DNA from: Gammaproteobacteria bacterium
Lineage (GTDB): Bacteria > Pseudomonadota > Gammaproteobacteria > HK1
Length of the DNA: 54,469 bases
Direction: 5' to 3'
Assembly (NCBI GenBank): GCA_009937425.1
Contig: JAACFO010000014.1
Coordinates: 1-54,469, forward strand
In this document: positions 7,859 to 15,388 of the stretch, one piece after another
Layout: each line of letters starts with the position of its first letter
How positions within the stretch are numbered: position 1 is the stretch's first letter
The notes under the pieces: model-generated
Databases searched by the model: none
Told to the model about the DNA's origin: nothing
What the model saw: only the letters and a program-made list of their open reading frames with translations
Program-made: the position numbers and the translations under genes

Positions 7859-7905
7859 AGCCCCGCCCAGTCACCCAAGCGGGGCCTGTACCTCGGTCGG
7901 TCACT
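7859..7905. repeat. Dispersed hairpin element, copy 3
   Basis: AGCCCCGCCCAGTCACCCAA then GCGGGGCCTGTACCTCGGTC: the stem and first part of the tail match copy 2, and the remainder has diverged. Orientation is the same as in the other copies. Confidence 0.7.
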
Positions 7906-8072
7906 ACCACACAGTTCGCTGAACTATCGTCCACCAGCACCAGAAACGCTGGTGCCATTCGAGGAGTTACCCATTCAAATCAAAGCTGCGCAAACTAACT
8001 CTAAACCTGGCAGTCATTGCGGGCACGTCACTTGCGGCTGAGTGTCCCGTGAGTGTCCCACGAGGCATAAAC

Positions 8073-8099
8073 AAGGGCTTACCGTGTTGGTAAGCCCTT
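8073..8099 (-). terminator. Stem-loop beyond tRNA-Gln, probable terminator of the rplM-rpsI-tRNA unit
   Basis: A perfect 11-bp inverted repeat AAGGGCTTACC (8073-8083) / GGTAAGCCCTT (8089-8099) with a 5-base loop. On the minus strand it follows the tRNA 3' end by about nine bases and is followed by GTTTATG, a short U-rich run. It is symmetrical, so it could also stop transcripts from the plus strand. Confidence 0.65.
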
Positions 8100-8108
8100 C
8101 GTTTAGAT

Positions 8109-8182
8109 TGGCTGGGGGAGAGGGATTTGAACCCCCGCTGGCGGAGTCAGAGTCCGCAGTCCTACCACTAGACGATCCCCCA
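8109..8182 (-). tRNA. tRNA-Gln (anticodon CTG)
   Basis: Read on the minus strand the 74 bases fold as a full cloverleaf: acceptor TGGGGGA/TCCCCCA, D-arm GTCT-AGTGGTA-GGAC, anticodon arm GCGGA-CTCTGAC-TCCGC with anticodon CTG, T-loop TTCAAAT with one G-T pair in the T stem, discriminator G and an encoded CCA. It reads CAG codons. It lies 41 bases downstream of rpsI and is likely processed from the ribosomal-protein transcript. Its 3' end borders the accessory stretch of the first 8 kb. Confidence 0.95.
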
Positions 8183-8223
8183 GTGGATCGGGGACGCGGG
8201 CCGGGGCCCGCTTGGAGTCAGGC

Positions 8224-8616
8224 TTAGCGCTTCGAGTATTGGGGGCGCTTGCGGGCCTTGTGCAGGCCGACTTTCTTGCGCTCCACCTCGCGGGCGTCCC
8301 GGGTCACGAAGCCTGCTTTGCGCAGCGGCGCGCGCAGGGACTCATCGTAGCGCATCAGGGCGCGGGTGATGCCGTGGCGGATGGCACCGGCCTGGCCGCT
8401 GTTGCCGCCGCCGCTCACCGACACGTCGATGTCTACCTTTTCCAGCAGGTCGGCTGTGCCCAGGGGCTGGCGGACGATCATGCGGGCGGTTTCACGTCCG
8501 AAGAACTCGTCCAGGGGCCTGCGGTTGACCGAAATTTTGCCGTTACCGGGGCGCAAATACACACGCGCCGCGGAGGTCTTGCGCCGGCCCGTACCGTAAT
8601 AAACCTGCTCTGCCAT
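8224..8616 (-). CDS. rpsI: 30S ribosomal protein S9 (uS9)
   Basis: 130 residues, the usual length. The N-terminal [14 protein letters not shown], the middle [19 protein letters not shown] and the basic C-terminal [11 protein letters not shown] that reaches into the P site are all present. It follows rplM with a 17-base gap, the conserved rplM-rpsI operon of bacteria. Confidence 0.98.
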   Translation of the reverse strand: MAEQVYYGTGRRKTSAARVYLRPGNGKISVNRRPLDEFFGRETARMIVRQPLGTADLLEKVDIDVSVSGGGNSGQAGAIRHGITRALMRYDESLRAPLRKAGFVTRDAREVERKKVGLHKARKRPQYSKR

Positions 8617-8633
8617 GCCGATTCGTTCCTCTA

Positions 8634-9062
8634 TCAGAAGCTCAACGACTTCGGCTGCTGAGCCGTATGCCGGTGATTGGGGCCCGCGTACACTTTGAGC
8701 TTTTTGAACATTGCACGGCCCAAGGGGCCCTTCGGCAGCATGCCTTTAACCGCATGCTCGATGGCCCTGGCGGGGGTCTTGTCCAGGATCTGCCCCAGAG
8801 AGACGGACTTCAAGCCACCCGGGTACTGGGAATGGCGGTGATACATCTTGCCGGTGCGCTTCGCTCCCGTGACGCCGATTTTTTCGGCATTCACGACCAC
8901 GATGTAGTCACCGGTGTCCACGTGGGGCGTGTACACGACTTTATGCTTTCCGCGCAGCCGCAGGGCGATCTCGCTGGCAAGCCGTCCCAGGGGCACATTA
9001 GTGGCGTCCACCACGTACCAGTCGCGTTCAACAGTCTCGCCTTTGGCACTGAATGTGGGCAT
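8634..9062 (-). CDS. rplM: 50S ribosomal protein L13 (uL13)
   Basis: 142 residues from the ATG at 9062, the same length as the E. coli protein. It begins M-P-T-F-S-A-K and shows family motifs [30 protein letters not shown], and a C-terminal [10 protein letters not shown] longer in-frame extension to 9155 exists but has no family support. First gene of the rplM-rpsI unit, divergent from coq7. Confidence 0.98.
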   Translation of the reverse strand: MPTFSAKGETVERDWYVVDATNVPLGRLASEIALRLRGKHKVVYTPHVDTGDYIVVVNAEKIGVTGAKRTGKMYHRHSQYPGGLKSVSLGQILDKTPARAIEHAVKGMLPKGPLGRAMFKKLKVYAGPNHRHTAQQPKSLSF

Positions 9063-9201
9063 CAACGGGCTCCGGGTCCTGCGGTCGTGAAAAAAGAGGG
9101 GAATCGTAGCGGTGGCCCGTTGCCCTGTCAATTCGGAGCTGTTTACCACGGCCACCTCCGGCCGCTGTTAGAATGCCTGTCAGCTTCACCAGGGGATCTC
9201 C

Positions 9202-9855
9202 ATGTACAAACACTCCACCAGGCGCATGAGTTTGCTGGACCGGGTCATCATCGACCTGGACCGCGGCCTGAGGGGCCTGGGGGGCGCGAGTGGCGCCCAG
9301 GGGCGGGAAAACCCAGCCGGGGAACTGTCGGAAGCGGAGCTCACACCGGCCCAGCGGCGCCACGCCGCCGGACTCATGCGCGTCGATCACACCGGCGAGG
9401 TGGCGGCCCAGGCGCTTTATCACGGCCAGGCGCTCACGGCGCGCACGCCGCGGCTGCGTGAGGCCATGGAGCAGGCCGCCAGGGAGGAGGGCGATCATCT
9501 GCGTTGGTGCAGTCAGCGTCTCGAGGAACTGGATGACCAACCGAGCCGCCTCGGCCCCCTGTGGTACGTGGGCTCGTTCCTCATCGGCGCTGCCGCCGGG
9601 CTCACCGGTGATCGCTGGAGTCTGGGATTCGTCGTCGAGACCGAGCGTCAGGTGGTGCGGCATCTGGACGGCCACTTGTCGTCACTTCCCCCTGGCGACG
9701 CCAGAAGTCGTGCGGTTCTGGAGCAAATGCGCGTCGACGAGGGCGTACATGCCACCACCGCTATCGAATCTGGCGCGGCCGAACTCCCGCAGCCGGTAAA
9801 GCGCTTGATGAAGGCCACGGCCCGAATCATGACCGAAACCGCGTACCGAATCTGA
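9202..9855 (+). CDS. coq7: 2-polyprenyl-3-methyl-6-methoxy-1,4-benzoquinol hydroxylase (Coq7 family)
   Basis: A 217-residue di-iron hydroxylase of ubiquinone biosynthesis that adds the last ring hydroxyl. The ferritin-like iron ligands are visible as M-R-V-D-H-T-G-E-V-A-A-Q, E-E-G-D-H, V-E-T-E-R-Q-V and D-E-G-V-H-A. The membrane-associated middle (S-F-L-I-G-A-A-A-G) is also present. An AGGGG precedes the ATG by about seven bases. It is transcribed divergently from rplM. Its presence implies aerobic ubiquinone use; bacteria without Coq7 use UbiF/UbiH-type flavin hydroxylases instead. Confidence 0.95.
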   Translation: MYKHSTRRMSLLDRVIIDLDRGLRGLGGASGAQGRENPAGELSEAELTPAQRRHAAGLMRVDHTGEVAAQALYHGQALTARTPRLREAMEQAAREEGDHLRWCSQRLEELDDQPSRLGPLWYVGSFLIGAAAGLTGDRWSLGFVVETERQVVRHLDGHLSSLPPGDARSRAVLEQMRVDEGVHATTAIESGAAELPQPVKRLMKATARIMTETAYRI

Positions 9856-9879
9856 GCCCGGACCCGCCGGCACGCACTT

Positions 9880-10713
9880 TCAGGGTTTTGCGATAGATGA
9901 CGCCTGGCTGCCACCGAGCCCGGCGATGAAGCGCGCCAGCCCCGCACGATAAGCATGCCCGCTCTGCATGAAGCCGGCGTTGTGGCTGCCGTTCATTTCG
10001 AGAAAGCTCTTCGGATCCCGGGCCAGGGCAAATAATTCGCGGCCGTGGCTGATGGGCACCAGTTCGTCGTCACGGCTGTGGGCGATGAGCACCGGGCAAT
10101 CGACGTCCGGCAGGCGGGCCGCATTGTCATAACGAATACGCACCAGCCAGCGCATCGGAAACATCGGGTAGTACTTGCGGGCCAAATCCGCCACCGAGGT
10201 GAACGAGGATTCCAGAATGAGTCCTGCCGGAGTCTTCCGGGTGGCCAGCCAGGTGGCCACTCCGCCGCCAAGGGATCGGCCGAAGACGACGATTCGCCCG
10301 GGCGCCACGCCACGGGTTTCGGTGAGGTATTGCCAGGCGAGGAGGGCATCGTCGTAGCTTTGCTGTTCTCCGGGCGTGCCGCTGCTCTGGCCAAAGCCGC
10401 TGTAGTCGATTATCAGGACGTTCAGGCCGAGCTGGTTGAACGTGCGCAGTGAGTCCAGGCGGTGGGAAATATTGCCGGCGTTACCGTGCAGGAATAGCAA
10501 GGTGTGCGCGTTCTCGCGTCCCGGCAGGTACCAGCCGTGCAGCGACGTGCCAATTCCGGATGTGAGGAGTACGTCTTCGTAGGAGAGCCCGATTGCGGCC
10601 GGTGTGGCAGCCATGGCCTTCATGGGGAAGTACACCAGGCGCGGCTGAAAAACGAACACCGCGAGGCACAGCATCGCGTAAATTGCCGTGCCCAGGAGAA
10701 GAAGTTTCAGCAT
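9880..10713 (-). CDS. Membrane-anchored alpha/beta hydrolase (BEM46-like)
   Basis: A 277-residue serine hydrolase with an N-terminal membrane helix (about residues 3-22), a strand H-T-L-L-F-L-H-G-N-A-G-N (oxyanion region), nucleophile elbow G-R-S-L-G-G-G (Ser about 145), acid in H-S-R-D-D-E-L-V-P and a histidine in G-S-H-N-A-G-F. This order matches the BEM46/YfhR group. The substrate is unknown. ATG at 10713 is preferred over an in-frame GTG nine bases upstream. Convergent with coq7. Confidence 0.9.
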   Translation of the reverse strand: MLKLLLLGTAIYAMLCLAVFVFQPRLVYFPMKAMAATPAAIGLSYEDVLLTSGIGTSLHGWYLPGRENAHTLLFLHGNAGNISHRLDSLRTFNQLGLNVLIIDYSGFGQSSGTPGEQQSYDDALLAWQYLTETRGVAPGRIVVFGRSLGGGVATWLATRKTPAGLILESSFTSVADLARKYYPMFPMRWLVRIRYDNAARLPDVDCPVLIAHSRDDELVPISHGRELFALARDPKSFLEMNGSHNAGFMQSGHAYRAGLARFIAGLGGSQASSIAKP

Positions 10714-10784
10714 GTTGCGCACGTTCTCAGTCGCCGGTGGGTGGGGGAGAACGCCCGCCGCCGCCCGGCCGAGCCGCAGCGAGG

Positions 10785-11129
10785 CTAGCTGCCGCCCTTG
10801 TCGCCTCCCGGCGTATATATTGGTACCGGAAAGGGGCTCACGTTGCTGCCGTTTTCGCCGACGGCGTGGATCTTGTTGGCACCCTCCTTGTCCACCTCGT
10901 CGATGCGCACCACCGCGTGGATGGGGACAAAGGTGCGCTTGACGCCGGCGAACTCCGATTTAAGGCGCTCCTCCGACGGGTCGACAATCATCTCGGTGCG
11001 CTCACCGAAGATAAGGTCACCCACCTCGACGAAACCGTACATATCGCTATGGCCGACATGCCGGGCATACAGCTCGTAGAGCTTGCCCTGGTTGTGGAAC
11101 ACGATGCGGTAGGTGTGCTTCTTGGCCAT
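10785..11129 (-). CDS. DUF1820 family protein
   Basis: A 114-residue cytoplasmic protein beginning M-A-K-K-H-T-Y-R-I-V-F-H-N-Q-G-K, with G-F-V-E-V-G-D-L-I-F-G and D-P-S-E-E-R-L-K-S-E-F, the pattern of the DUF1820 family found in gammaproteobacteria. Function is unknown; the compact beta-rich sequence could bind RNA or protein. A 55-codon upstream extension has no family match and is disregarded. Followed by the hydrolase gene, 71 bases on. Confidence 0.85.
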   Translation of the reverse strand: MAKKHTYRIVFHNQGKLYELYARHVGHSDMYGFVEVGDLIFGERTEMIVDPSEERLKSEFAGVKRTFVPIHAVVRIDEVDKEGANKIHAVGENGSNVSPFPVPIYTPGGDKGGS

Positions 11130-11237
11130 TTGTGTCTTTGGGCGGTCTGCCCGTAAGGCTCGGATCGGAGGCGGGGAAGTATACGCAAAGCGGCGATCGA
11201 CGCCTACCCGTACAGACCTGTTGGGAGGGGATTCTGG

Positions 11238-11267
11238 CCCTTGAAATTCACTCCGCGACCTCCATAT
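11238..11267 (+). promoter_or_regulatory. Heat-shock (sigma-32 type) promoter for hsp20
   Basis: CCCTTGAA (11238-11245), a 14-base spacer and CTCCATAT (11260-11267) match the sigma-32 consensus (CTTGAA, 13-17 bases, CCCCATNT) with one change in the -10 box. It lies 50 bases upstream of the hsp20 start. Confidence 0.8.
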
Positions 11268-11316
11268 CTTAGTTACATCGACCAACCCAGACAATTCGAA
11301 TTCCGGAGGTGGAGTT

Positions 11317-11766
11317 ATGAACGTAGTGCGTTATGAGCCCTGGGGCTTGCTGCGGCGGTTTAACGAGGACGTGAACCAGCTGTTCAGCGAATCCCGCAAT
11401 CTACCCGTCGGCGAGGATGATCGATCCAGTATCGTCACCAGCAACTGGTCGCCGGCTGTGGACATCAAGGAAGAGGACGAGCGGTTCGTGCTGAAGGCCG
11501 ATATTCCCGGCGTCGATCCGAAAGACATCGACGTGACCATGGCGGACGGTGTGCTCACCATCAAGGGCGAGCGTAAGCACGAGTCGGAAGAAGAGGCCGA
11601 AGGCTATAAGCGTGTCGAGCGGAGCTACGGAAGCTTTTACCGCCGCTTCAGCCTTCCCGATACCGCCGACGCCGAGCGCGTCACGGCAAAGGGCAAGGAC
11701 GGAGTCCTGGAGGTCTTCATTCCGAAGCAGGAAAAAGTACAACCGCGAAGAATCGCGGTCAGCTGA
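11317..11766 (+). CDS. Hsp20 family small heat-shock protein
   Basis: 149 residues with the alpha-crystallin domain (about residues 40-135): W-S-P-A-V-D-I-K-E-E-D, L-K-A-D-I-P-G-V-D-P-K-D-I-D-V, G-V-L-T-I-K-G-E-R, then R-R-F-S-L-P and G-V-L-E-V-F-I-P-K. The short C-terminal R-R-I-A-V-S holds an I-x-V-like anchor. It holds unfolding proteins in the cytoplasm until the DnaK system refolds them. Start has an excellent Shine-Dalgarno (GGAGGTGGAG). It is followed by its own terminator-like hairpin and then by dnaJ. Confidence 0.95.
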   Translation: MNVVRYEPWGLLRRFNEDVNQLFSESRNLPVGEDDRSSIVTSNWSPAVDIKEEDERFVLKADIPGVDPKDIDVTMADGVLTIKGERKHESEEEAEGYKRVERSYGSFYRRFSLPDTADAERVTAKGKDGVLEVFIPKQEKVQPRRIAVS

Positions 11767-11777
11767 TTACTGCCGGT

Positions 11778-11807
11778 GAGAGCGGGGCGCGATGCCCCGC
11801 TCTCTTT
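11778..11807 (+). terminator. Hairpin terminator after hsp20
   Basis: GAGAGCGGGGC (11778-11788) pairs perfectly with GCCCCGCTCTC (11794-11804) around a 5-base loop and is followed by TTTC. The short U-run suggests partial rather than complete termination, which would allow some read-through into dnaJ. Confidence 0.75.
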
Positions 11808-11831
11808 CGTGCGTGATTATCTGCGCTGCAG

Positions 11832-12746
11832 ATGAAGTACAAGGACTACTATGAAGTTCTGGGGGTCGCGCGTGACGCCGGCCCCGACGATATTAAGCGC
11901 GCCTACAAAAGGCTCGCGCGCAAGTTTCATCCCGACGTCAGCAAGGAGCAAGATGCGGAGGAGCGATTCAAAGAAGTAGGCGAAGCCTACGACGTGCTTC
12001 GCGACAAGGAAAAGCGCGCTACCTACGATAACCTCGGAAGCAGCTGGCACGCCGGGGACGAGTTCTCGCCGCCCCCCGGCTGGCAATTCACAGGGAATGT
12101 CGGTGGTGGCTTTTCCGGTGAGAAGTTCGATTTCAGCGATTTTCTCGATAGCATGTTCGGCGGCAGTGCACCTCACGGTGATCCGTTTGGCGTGCATTCT
12201 CAGCGTGCCCACAGGCGCGGTGGCGACGAGCGGGCGACTGTCGTGATCACGCTCGAGGAAGCATTTCACGGCGGTGAACGTTCGCTCAGTTTGAACAGCG
12301 GCCGCGGAGCCGCACGCAAGTTGAAGGTGAAGATCCCGGTTGGCGTTCGGGAAGGCCAGCAGATCCGTCTCGCGGGTCAGGGGCGGGCCGGACCCGGCAG
12401 TCAACCGGGCGATCTGTATCTAGCCGTGGAGTTTGCGAAGCATCCACTGTTCAGCGCGCAAGGCAGTGATATTCATATGAATCTGCCGATCGCCCCTTGG
12501 GAAGCGGCTCTCGGTGCAACGGTGAAAGTGCCTACACTCGGCGGAAAGGTCGATTTGAAAATTCCAGCCGGGTCACAATCCGGCCGCAAGCTACGTCTCA
12601 AGGCAAAGGGTCTTGGTGGCCCGAAAGCGGGCGATCAGTATATGACCCTGCAGATCGTGACGCCGGCCGCAGACAGCGAGGCCGCCAAGCGCATTTACCA
12701 ATCGATGGCGGAAGAGTTCGACTTCGATCCGCGTAAGAACATCTGA
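11832..12746 (+). CDS. DnaJ C-terminal domain co-chaperone (CbpA-like)
   Basis: 304 residues. J-domain at 1-70 with the H-P-D tripeptide (K-F-H-P-D-V) that activates DnaK; a Gly/Phe/Ser-rich linker (about 75-120); two C-terminal substrate-binding domains (A-T-V-V-I-T-L-E-E-A-F-H-G-G and V-P-T-L-G-G-K-V-D-L-K-I-P-A-G). The Cys-rich zinc finger of true DnaJ is absent, so it is type II, like CbpA. It sits 65 bases after hsp20, and its TGA overlaps the ATG of the next gene by one base. Confidence 0.95.
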   Translation: MKYKDYYEVLGVARDAGPDDIKRAYKRLARKFHPDVSKEQDAEERFKEVGEAYDVLRDKEKRATYDNLGSSWHAGDEFSPPPGWQFTGNVGGGFSGEKFDFSDFLDSMFGGSAPHGDPFGVHSQRAHRRGGDERATVVITLEEAFHGGERSLSLNSGRGAARKLKVKIPVGVREGQQIRLAGQGRAGPGSQPGDLYLAVEFAKHPLFSAQGSDIHMNLPIAPWEAALGATVKVPTLGGKVDLKIPAGSQSGRKLRLKAKGLGGPKAGDQYMTLQIVTPAADSEAAKRIYQSMAEEFDFDPRKNI

Positions 12747-13585
12747 TGGTGGCCAAGGACTACCCCATCAAGACCTCCAAGCAGGAGGTGGCAAGACTGC
12801 GCATGCAGTCCGACCTGTTCCGTGTGGATGCGGCGTCAATGCTCGACCGCATCGGTGTCGGGCTAGGATGGCGTTGCCTTGATCTTTGCTGTGGCGTGGG
12901 AGGCATCACCGACCTGCTGAGCCGCCGGGTCGGAACCGAAGGCACAGTGACCGGGGCCGATGTCGATTCGGCCAAACTCGCCGTGGCCCGTGATTGGGCG
13001 GCCGCCAACGGATTGGATAACGTCCGATTCGAGCAGACAGATGCCTTCGCGACCGGGTTTCCCGAGACTTCGTTCGACCTGGTTCACTCTCGGTTCGCGT
13101 TGAGCGTCATTCCTAATGGTACGGAAATCCTCGATCACATGGTGACGCTGGTCCGCCCGGGCGGGATCGTTTTCGTCGAAGAAGCCAACGTCCAGACCAT
13201 GGAATGCGTGCCCCCTGATCCGGTCTGGGATCGCGCGCTGGCGTTGATGGTGGACACGTTCGCCAAGATTGGAGCCGATGTCCATCTCGGCCCGAAGCTG
13301 TACGGAATGTTCCGCGCCAAAGGCTTGACGGAATTGCGCGTCCGCCCGTGCCTGCACGCTCTCAGGGCAGGCGATCCGATGATGATGCATCTGCCGAGCA
13401 CCGTCGAGGGCATGCGCGAGGCCATTTTGTCCATGGACATGCTGACCGCCGTTGAACTGGAGCATATGGTCGAGCGCTTGCGCAAGCACCTGTCGAAACC
13501 CGACACCGTGACGATCTCTTACTCCATGGTCCAGGTTGTGGGGAGAGTGCCCGAAGATGGCCTGCCGCAATCGTCCGTCTGCTGA
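12746..13585 (+). CDS. Class I SAM-dependent methyltransferase
   Basis: 279 residues with a Rossmann-type methyltransferase fold: motif I L-D-L-C-C-G-V-G-G, an acidic residue after strand 2 (G-A-D-V-D), motif II D-A-F-A-T-G-F and motif III L-V-R-P-G-G. The start overlaps the stop of the dnaJ gene (TGATG), so it is translationally coupled. The substrate cannot be told from sequence; the C-terminal part with M-M-M-H-L-P is variable among Ubie-like methyltransferases. Its link to a chaperone operon is unusual. Confidence 0.85.
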   Translation: MVAKDYPIKTSKQEVARLRMQSDLFRVDAASMLDRIGVGLGWRCLDLCCGVGGITDLLSRRVGTEGTVTGADVDSAKLAVARDWAAANGLDNVRFEQTDAFATGFPETSFDLVHSRFALSVIPNGTEILDHMVTLVRPGGIVFVEEANVQTMECVPPDPVWDRALALMVDTFAKIGADVHLGPKLYGMFRAKGLTELRVRPCLHALRAGDPMMMHLPSTVEGMREAILSMDMLTAVELEHMVERLRKHLSKPDTVTISYSMVQVVGRVPEDGLPQSSVC

Positions 13586-13824
13586 TCAAGTCATCTGGCC
13601 TGACTGACTGGTTGAATCCGCAACTGAAAGCGGTCATCCAGAGGCCATTTGGCGATCGGCAGGCACCAACCCGAAGCAAACCATTCCACGCAAGAAGCTC
13701 CATCACGGTAAATATCGAATGGCTCCGTACGGGGGGTTACTGACAATTCGCGCCTGCACGGCTGCACGATGTTTCGGCGCGAAGCATGGCCTCCTGGCGG
13801 GAAGCCACGTTGCCCTGCCGGTCG

Positions 13825-14238
13825 TCAGACATCCAGCGCCCCGGCGGCGCGCTCGTACTCTTCGGGACGGACGTAGATGATGTACCCGTAGCCGCCTCTC
13901 CCATCCGCCACTCCCGTGGAGGCGAACACGTGCACGTTGGCGTCGAGCAACTTCTCGTGGATACGGGCCAGCGCGCCGACCTCGTCGTCTCCCTGCACGA
14001 CCAGCGCTGGGTGCGGGCCGTCGAGGGGAATGTTCGCCTGCTCTGCGGCGTGCTGCATCTTGGCGGTATCATCGGGGAACACGGTGAGCTGCGTGCGCGC
14101 GGGCCCGAAGGGAACCGCCGTGATGGCGACGAGATTCACACTCAGGTCTGCCAGTCCGGAAAGCACCTCGTACCCGAGTCCGGGAGAGTCCTTGACCGTG
14201 ATGTAGAAGTAGTCGATACGCCGAACCGTGAACGCCAT
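13825..14238 (-). CDS. ACT domain-containing protein
   Basis: A 137-residue protein made of two ACT-like modules, about residues 6-70 (Y-F-Y-I-T-V-K-D-S-P-G-L-G-Y-E-V-L) and 75-135 (A-L-V-V-Q-G-D-D-E-V-G-A-L-A-R-I-H). ACT domains bind amino acids or related ligands. No catalytic partner domain is attached. Likely a small ligand-binding regulator; which ligand is unknown. It stands alone, with gaps of over 200 bases on both sides. Confidence 0.85.
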   Translation of the reverse strand: MAFTVRRIDYFYITVKDSPGLGYEVLSGLADLSVNLVAITAVPFGPARTQLTVFPDDTAKMQHAAEQANIPLDGPHPALVVQGDDEVGALARIHEKLLDANVHVFASTGVADGRGGYGYIIYVRPEEYERAAGALDV

Positions 14239-14578
14239 GATTTGTCTTTCCTAAAGTCTCGCATGGAGCCGGTTGACTACACCCTAGCCCCTGCGCCGCA
14301 TCGTCCACTTGATCTCGATCAATCCCTGGGGTGTGTGCCGAGACGTGCCCGAGGGAAGGCCCCGGAAGACTCTACGAGCGATCGCATATGCAACCTGCTC
14401 CCATAGACCGAGCCTCGGACAAGGAACTGGTTACCGCTCTTCACGAAGAATAGGCCAGCATGAATTCACCGTGTCGAGCGCAAGCAGATCGGGTGCGCTA
14501 CACGCGAGCCGGCCGGGAGCGTATGATGAAATTACACTCGCCACAAATAGCCGATAAGCCACAGGCAGGAGGCCGGCG
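14239..14578. other. Intergenic, 340 bases, no gene seen
   Basis: It separates the divergent ACT gene and CBS gene. I see no RNA gene or strong repeat. It presumably holds both promoters, but no convincing box pair stands out. Confidence 0.4.
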
Positions 14579-15007
14579 ATGGACACTCTGCTGCAATTAC
14601 TCAACAGCAAGGGCAACGAGGTCTGGACCATCCATCCTGATGAGACCGTGCTCGATGCCATCCAAAAGATGGCCGCCAAAGATGTAGGCTCGCTTGTCGT
14701 GATCGAGGATGGCAAGCCGGTCGGAATCTTCACAGAGCGGCATTATGCCCGGAAAGTGTTTCTCAAGGGTAGGCACTCGCCGACCACGGCGATTCGGGAA
14801 ATAATGAGTACGCATATTGTCTGTGTATCACCCGAGCAGACGATAGAGGAATGCATGGCCGTGATGACCGATAAACGCATACGCCATCTCCCTGTCCTCG
14901 ATCATGGTGAACTGGTTGGCATCGTGTCGATCGGTGATCTGGTCAAGAGCAGGCTCGCTGATCAGGAGTTCATCATCGAACAGCTCGCGCATTACATCCA
15001 TGGGTGA
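14579..15007 (+). CDS. CBS domain pair protein
   Basis: 142 residues composed of two CBS motifs: about 10-60 (E-T-V-L-D-A-I-Q-K-M ... G-S-L-V-V-I-E-D-G-K-P-V-G-I-F-T-E-R) and 78-130 (T-I-E-E-C-M-A-V-M-T ... R-H-L-P-V-L-D-H-G-E-L-V-G-I-V-S-I-G-D-L). Such tandem pairs bind adenosine nucleotides and sense energy state. No effector domain is attached. The AGGAGG sequence nine bases before the ATG supports the start. It lies just upstream of dodecin. Confidence 0.93.
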   Translation: MDTLLQLLNSKGNEVWTIHPDETVLDAIQKMAAKDVGSLVVIEDGKPVGIFTERHYARKVFLKGRHSPTTAIREIMSTHIVCVSPEQTIEECMAVMTDKRIRHLPVLDHGELVGIVSIGDLVKSRLADQEFIIEQLAHYIHG

Positions 15008-15104
15008 GTGCACCGACGGGACGCCACCTTCAGAGAAAAAGGCTCGGAGCCGCTAACTTCACGATGGAACTCGCTGTCACAATGACGACCTGGGAGTTGG
15101 AGCT

Positions 15105-15314
15105 ATGGAGAATCACGTCTATAAGCAAATTGAGATTACGGGCTCATCCACGGAGAGTTCGGATGACGCCATTCGGAAAGCCATCGCGAAGACGGGCCAA
15201 AGCGTGAAGCACATGGATTGGTTCGATGTCGTTGAAACGCGCGGCTACATAGAACAATCGGCCGTGAAGTACTGGCAGGTTACGATCAAGCTAGGATTCA
15301 GAATCGAAGACTAG
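15105..15314 (+). CDS. Dodecin (flavin-binding)
   Basis: 69 residues with the dodecin pattern: V-Y-K-Q-I-E-I-T-G-S-S at the start, D-D-A-I-R-K-A-I, then H-M-D-W-F-D-V-V-E-T-R-G-Y-I and Y-W-Q-V-T-I-K-L-G-F. The tryptophan in D-W-F is the residue that stacks on flavins. Dodecins form dodecamers that store FMN, riboflavin or CoA. The Shine-Dalgarno GGGAG lies about ten bases before the ATG. Same strand as the CBS gene, 98 bases apart. Confidence 0.95.
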   Translation: MENHVYKQIEITGSSTESSDDAIRKAIAKTGQSVKHMDWFDVVETRGYIEQSAVKYWQVTIKLGFRIED

Positions 15315-15388
15315 AAGAGTACATCGCCAGTCGTCGAACTCGAGCATTTCCGACAGTGCCTGTCGAGCTGAGTTGCAATCATCGCACC

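Larger units (their letters stand above)
7695..8108. other. Intergenic between accessory block and tRNA-Gln; hairpin copy 3 and a terminator
   Basis: It contains hairpin element copy 3 (7859-7905) and a strong stem-loop (8073-8099) just beyond the tRNA. No gene is supported. The frame reading G-E-G-F-E-P-P-L-A-E-S-E-S-A-V-L just to the right is the antisense translation of the tRNA and is not a gene, although this peptide is often annotated next to integration sites. Confidence 0.55.

Noticed and set aside
1..8108. Integron-like cassette array (small same-strand genes separated by palindromes)
   Set aside because: The palindromes lack the attC core sites (R-Y-Y-Y-A-A-C and G-T-T-R-R-R-Y) at their ends, and no integrase is seen. 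The elements look like terminators or REP-like repeats instead.
8042..8227. Plus-strand frame reading G-E-G-F-E-P-P ... A-V-L-P-L-D-D
   Set aside because: It is the antisense translation of tRNA-Gln, a well-known false gene product next to tRNA genes.
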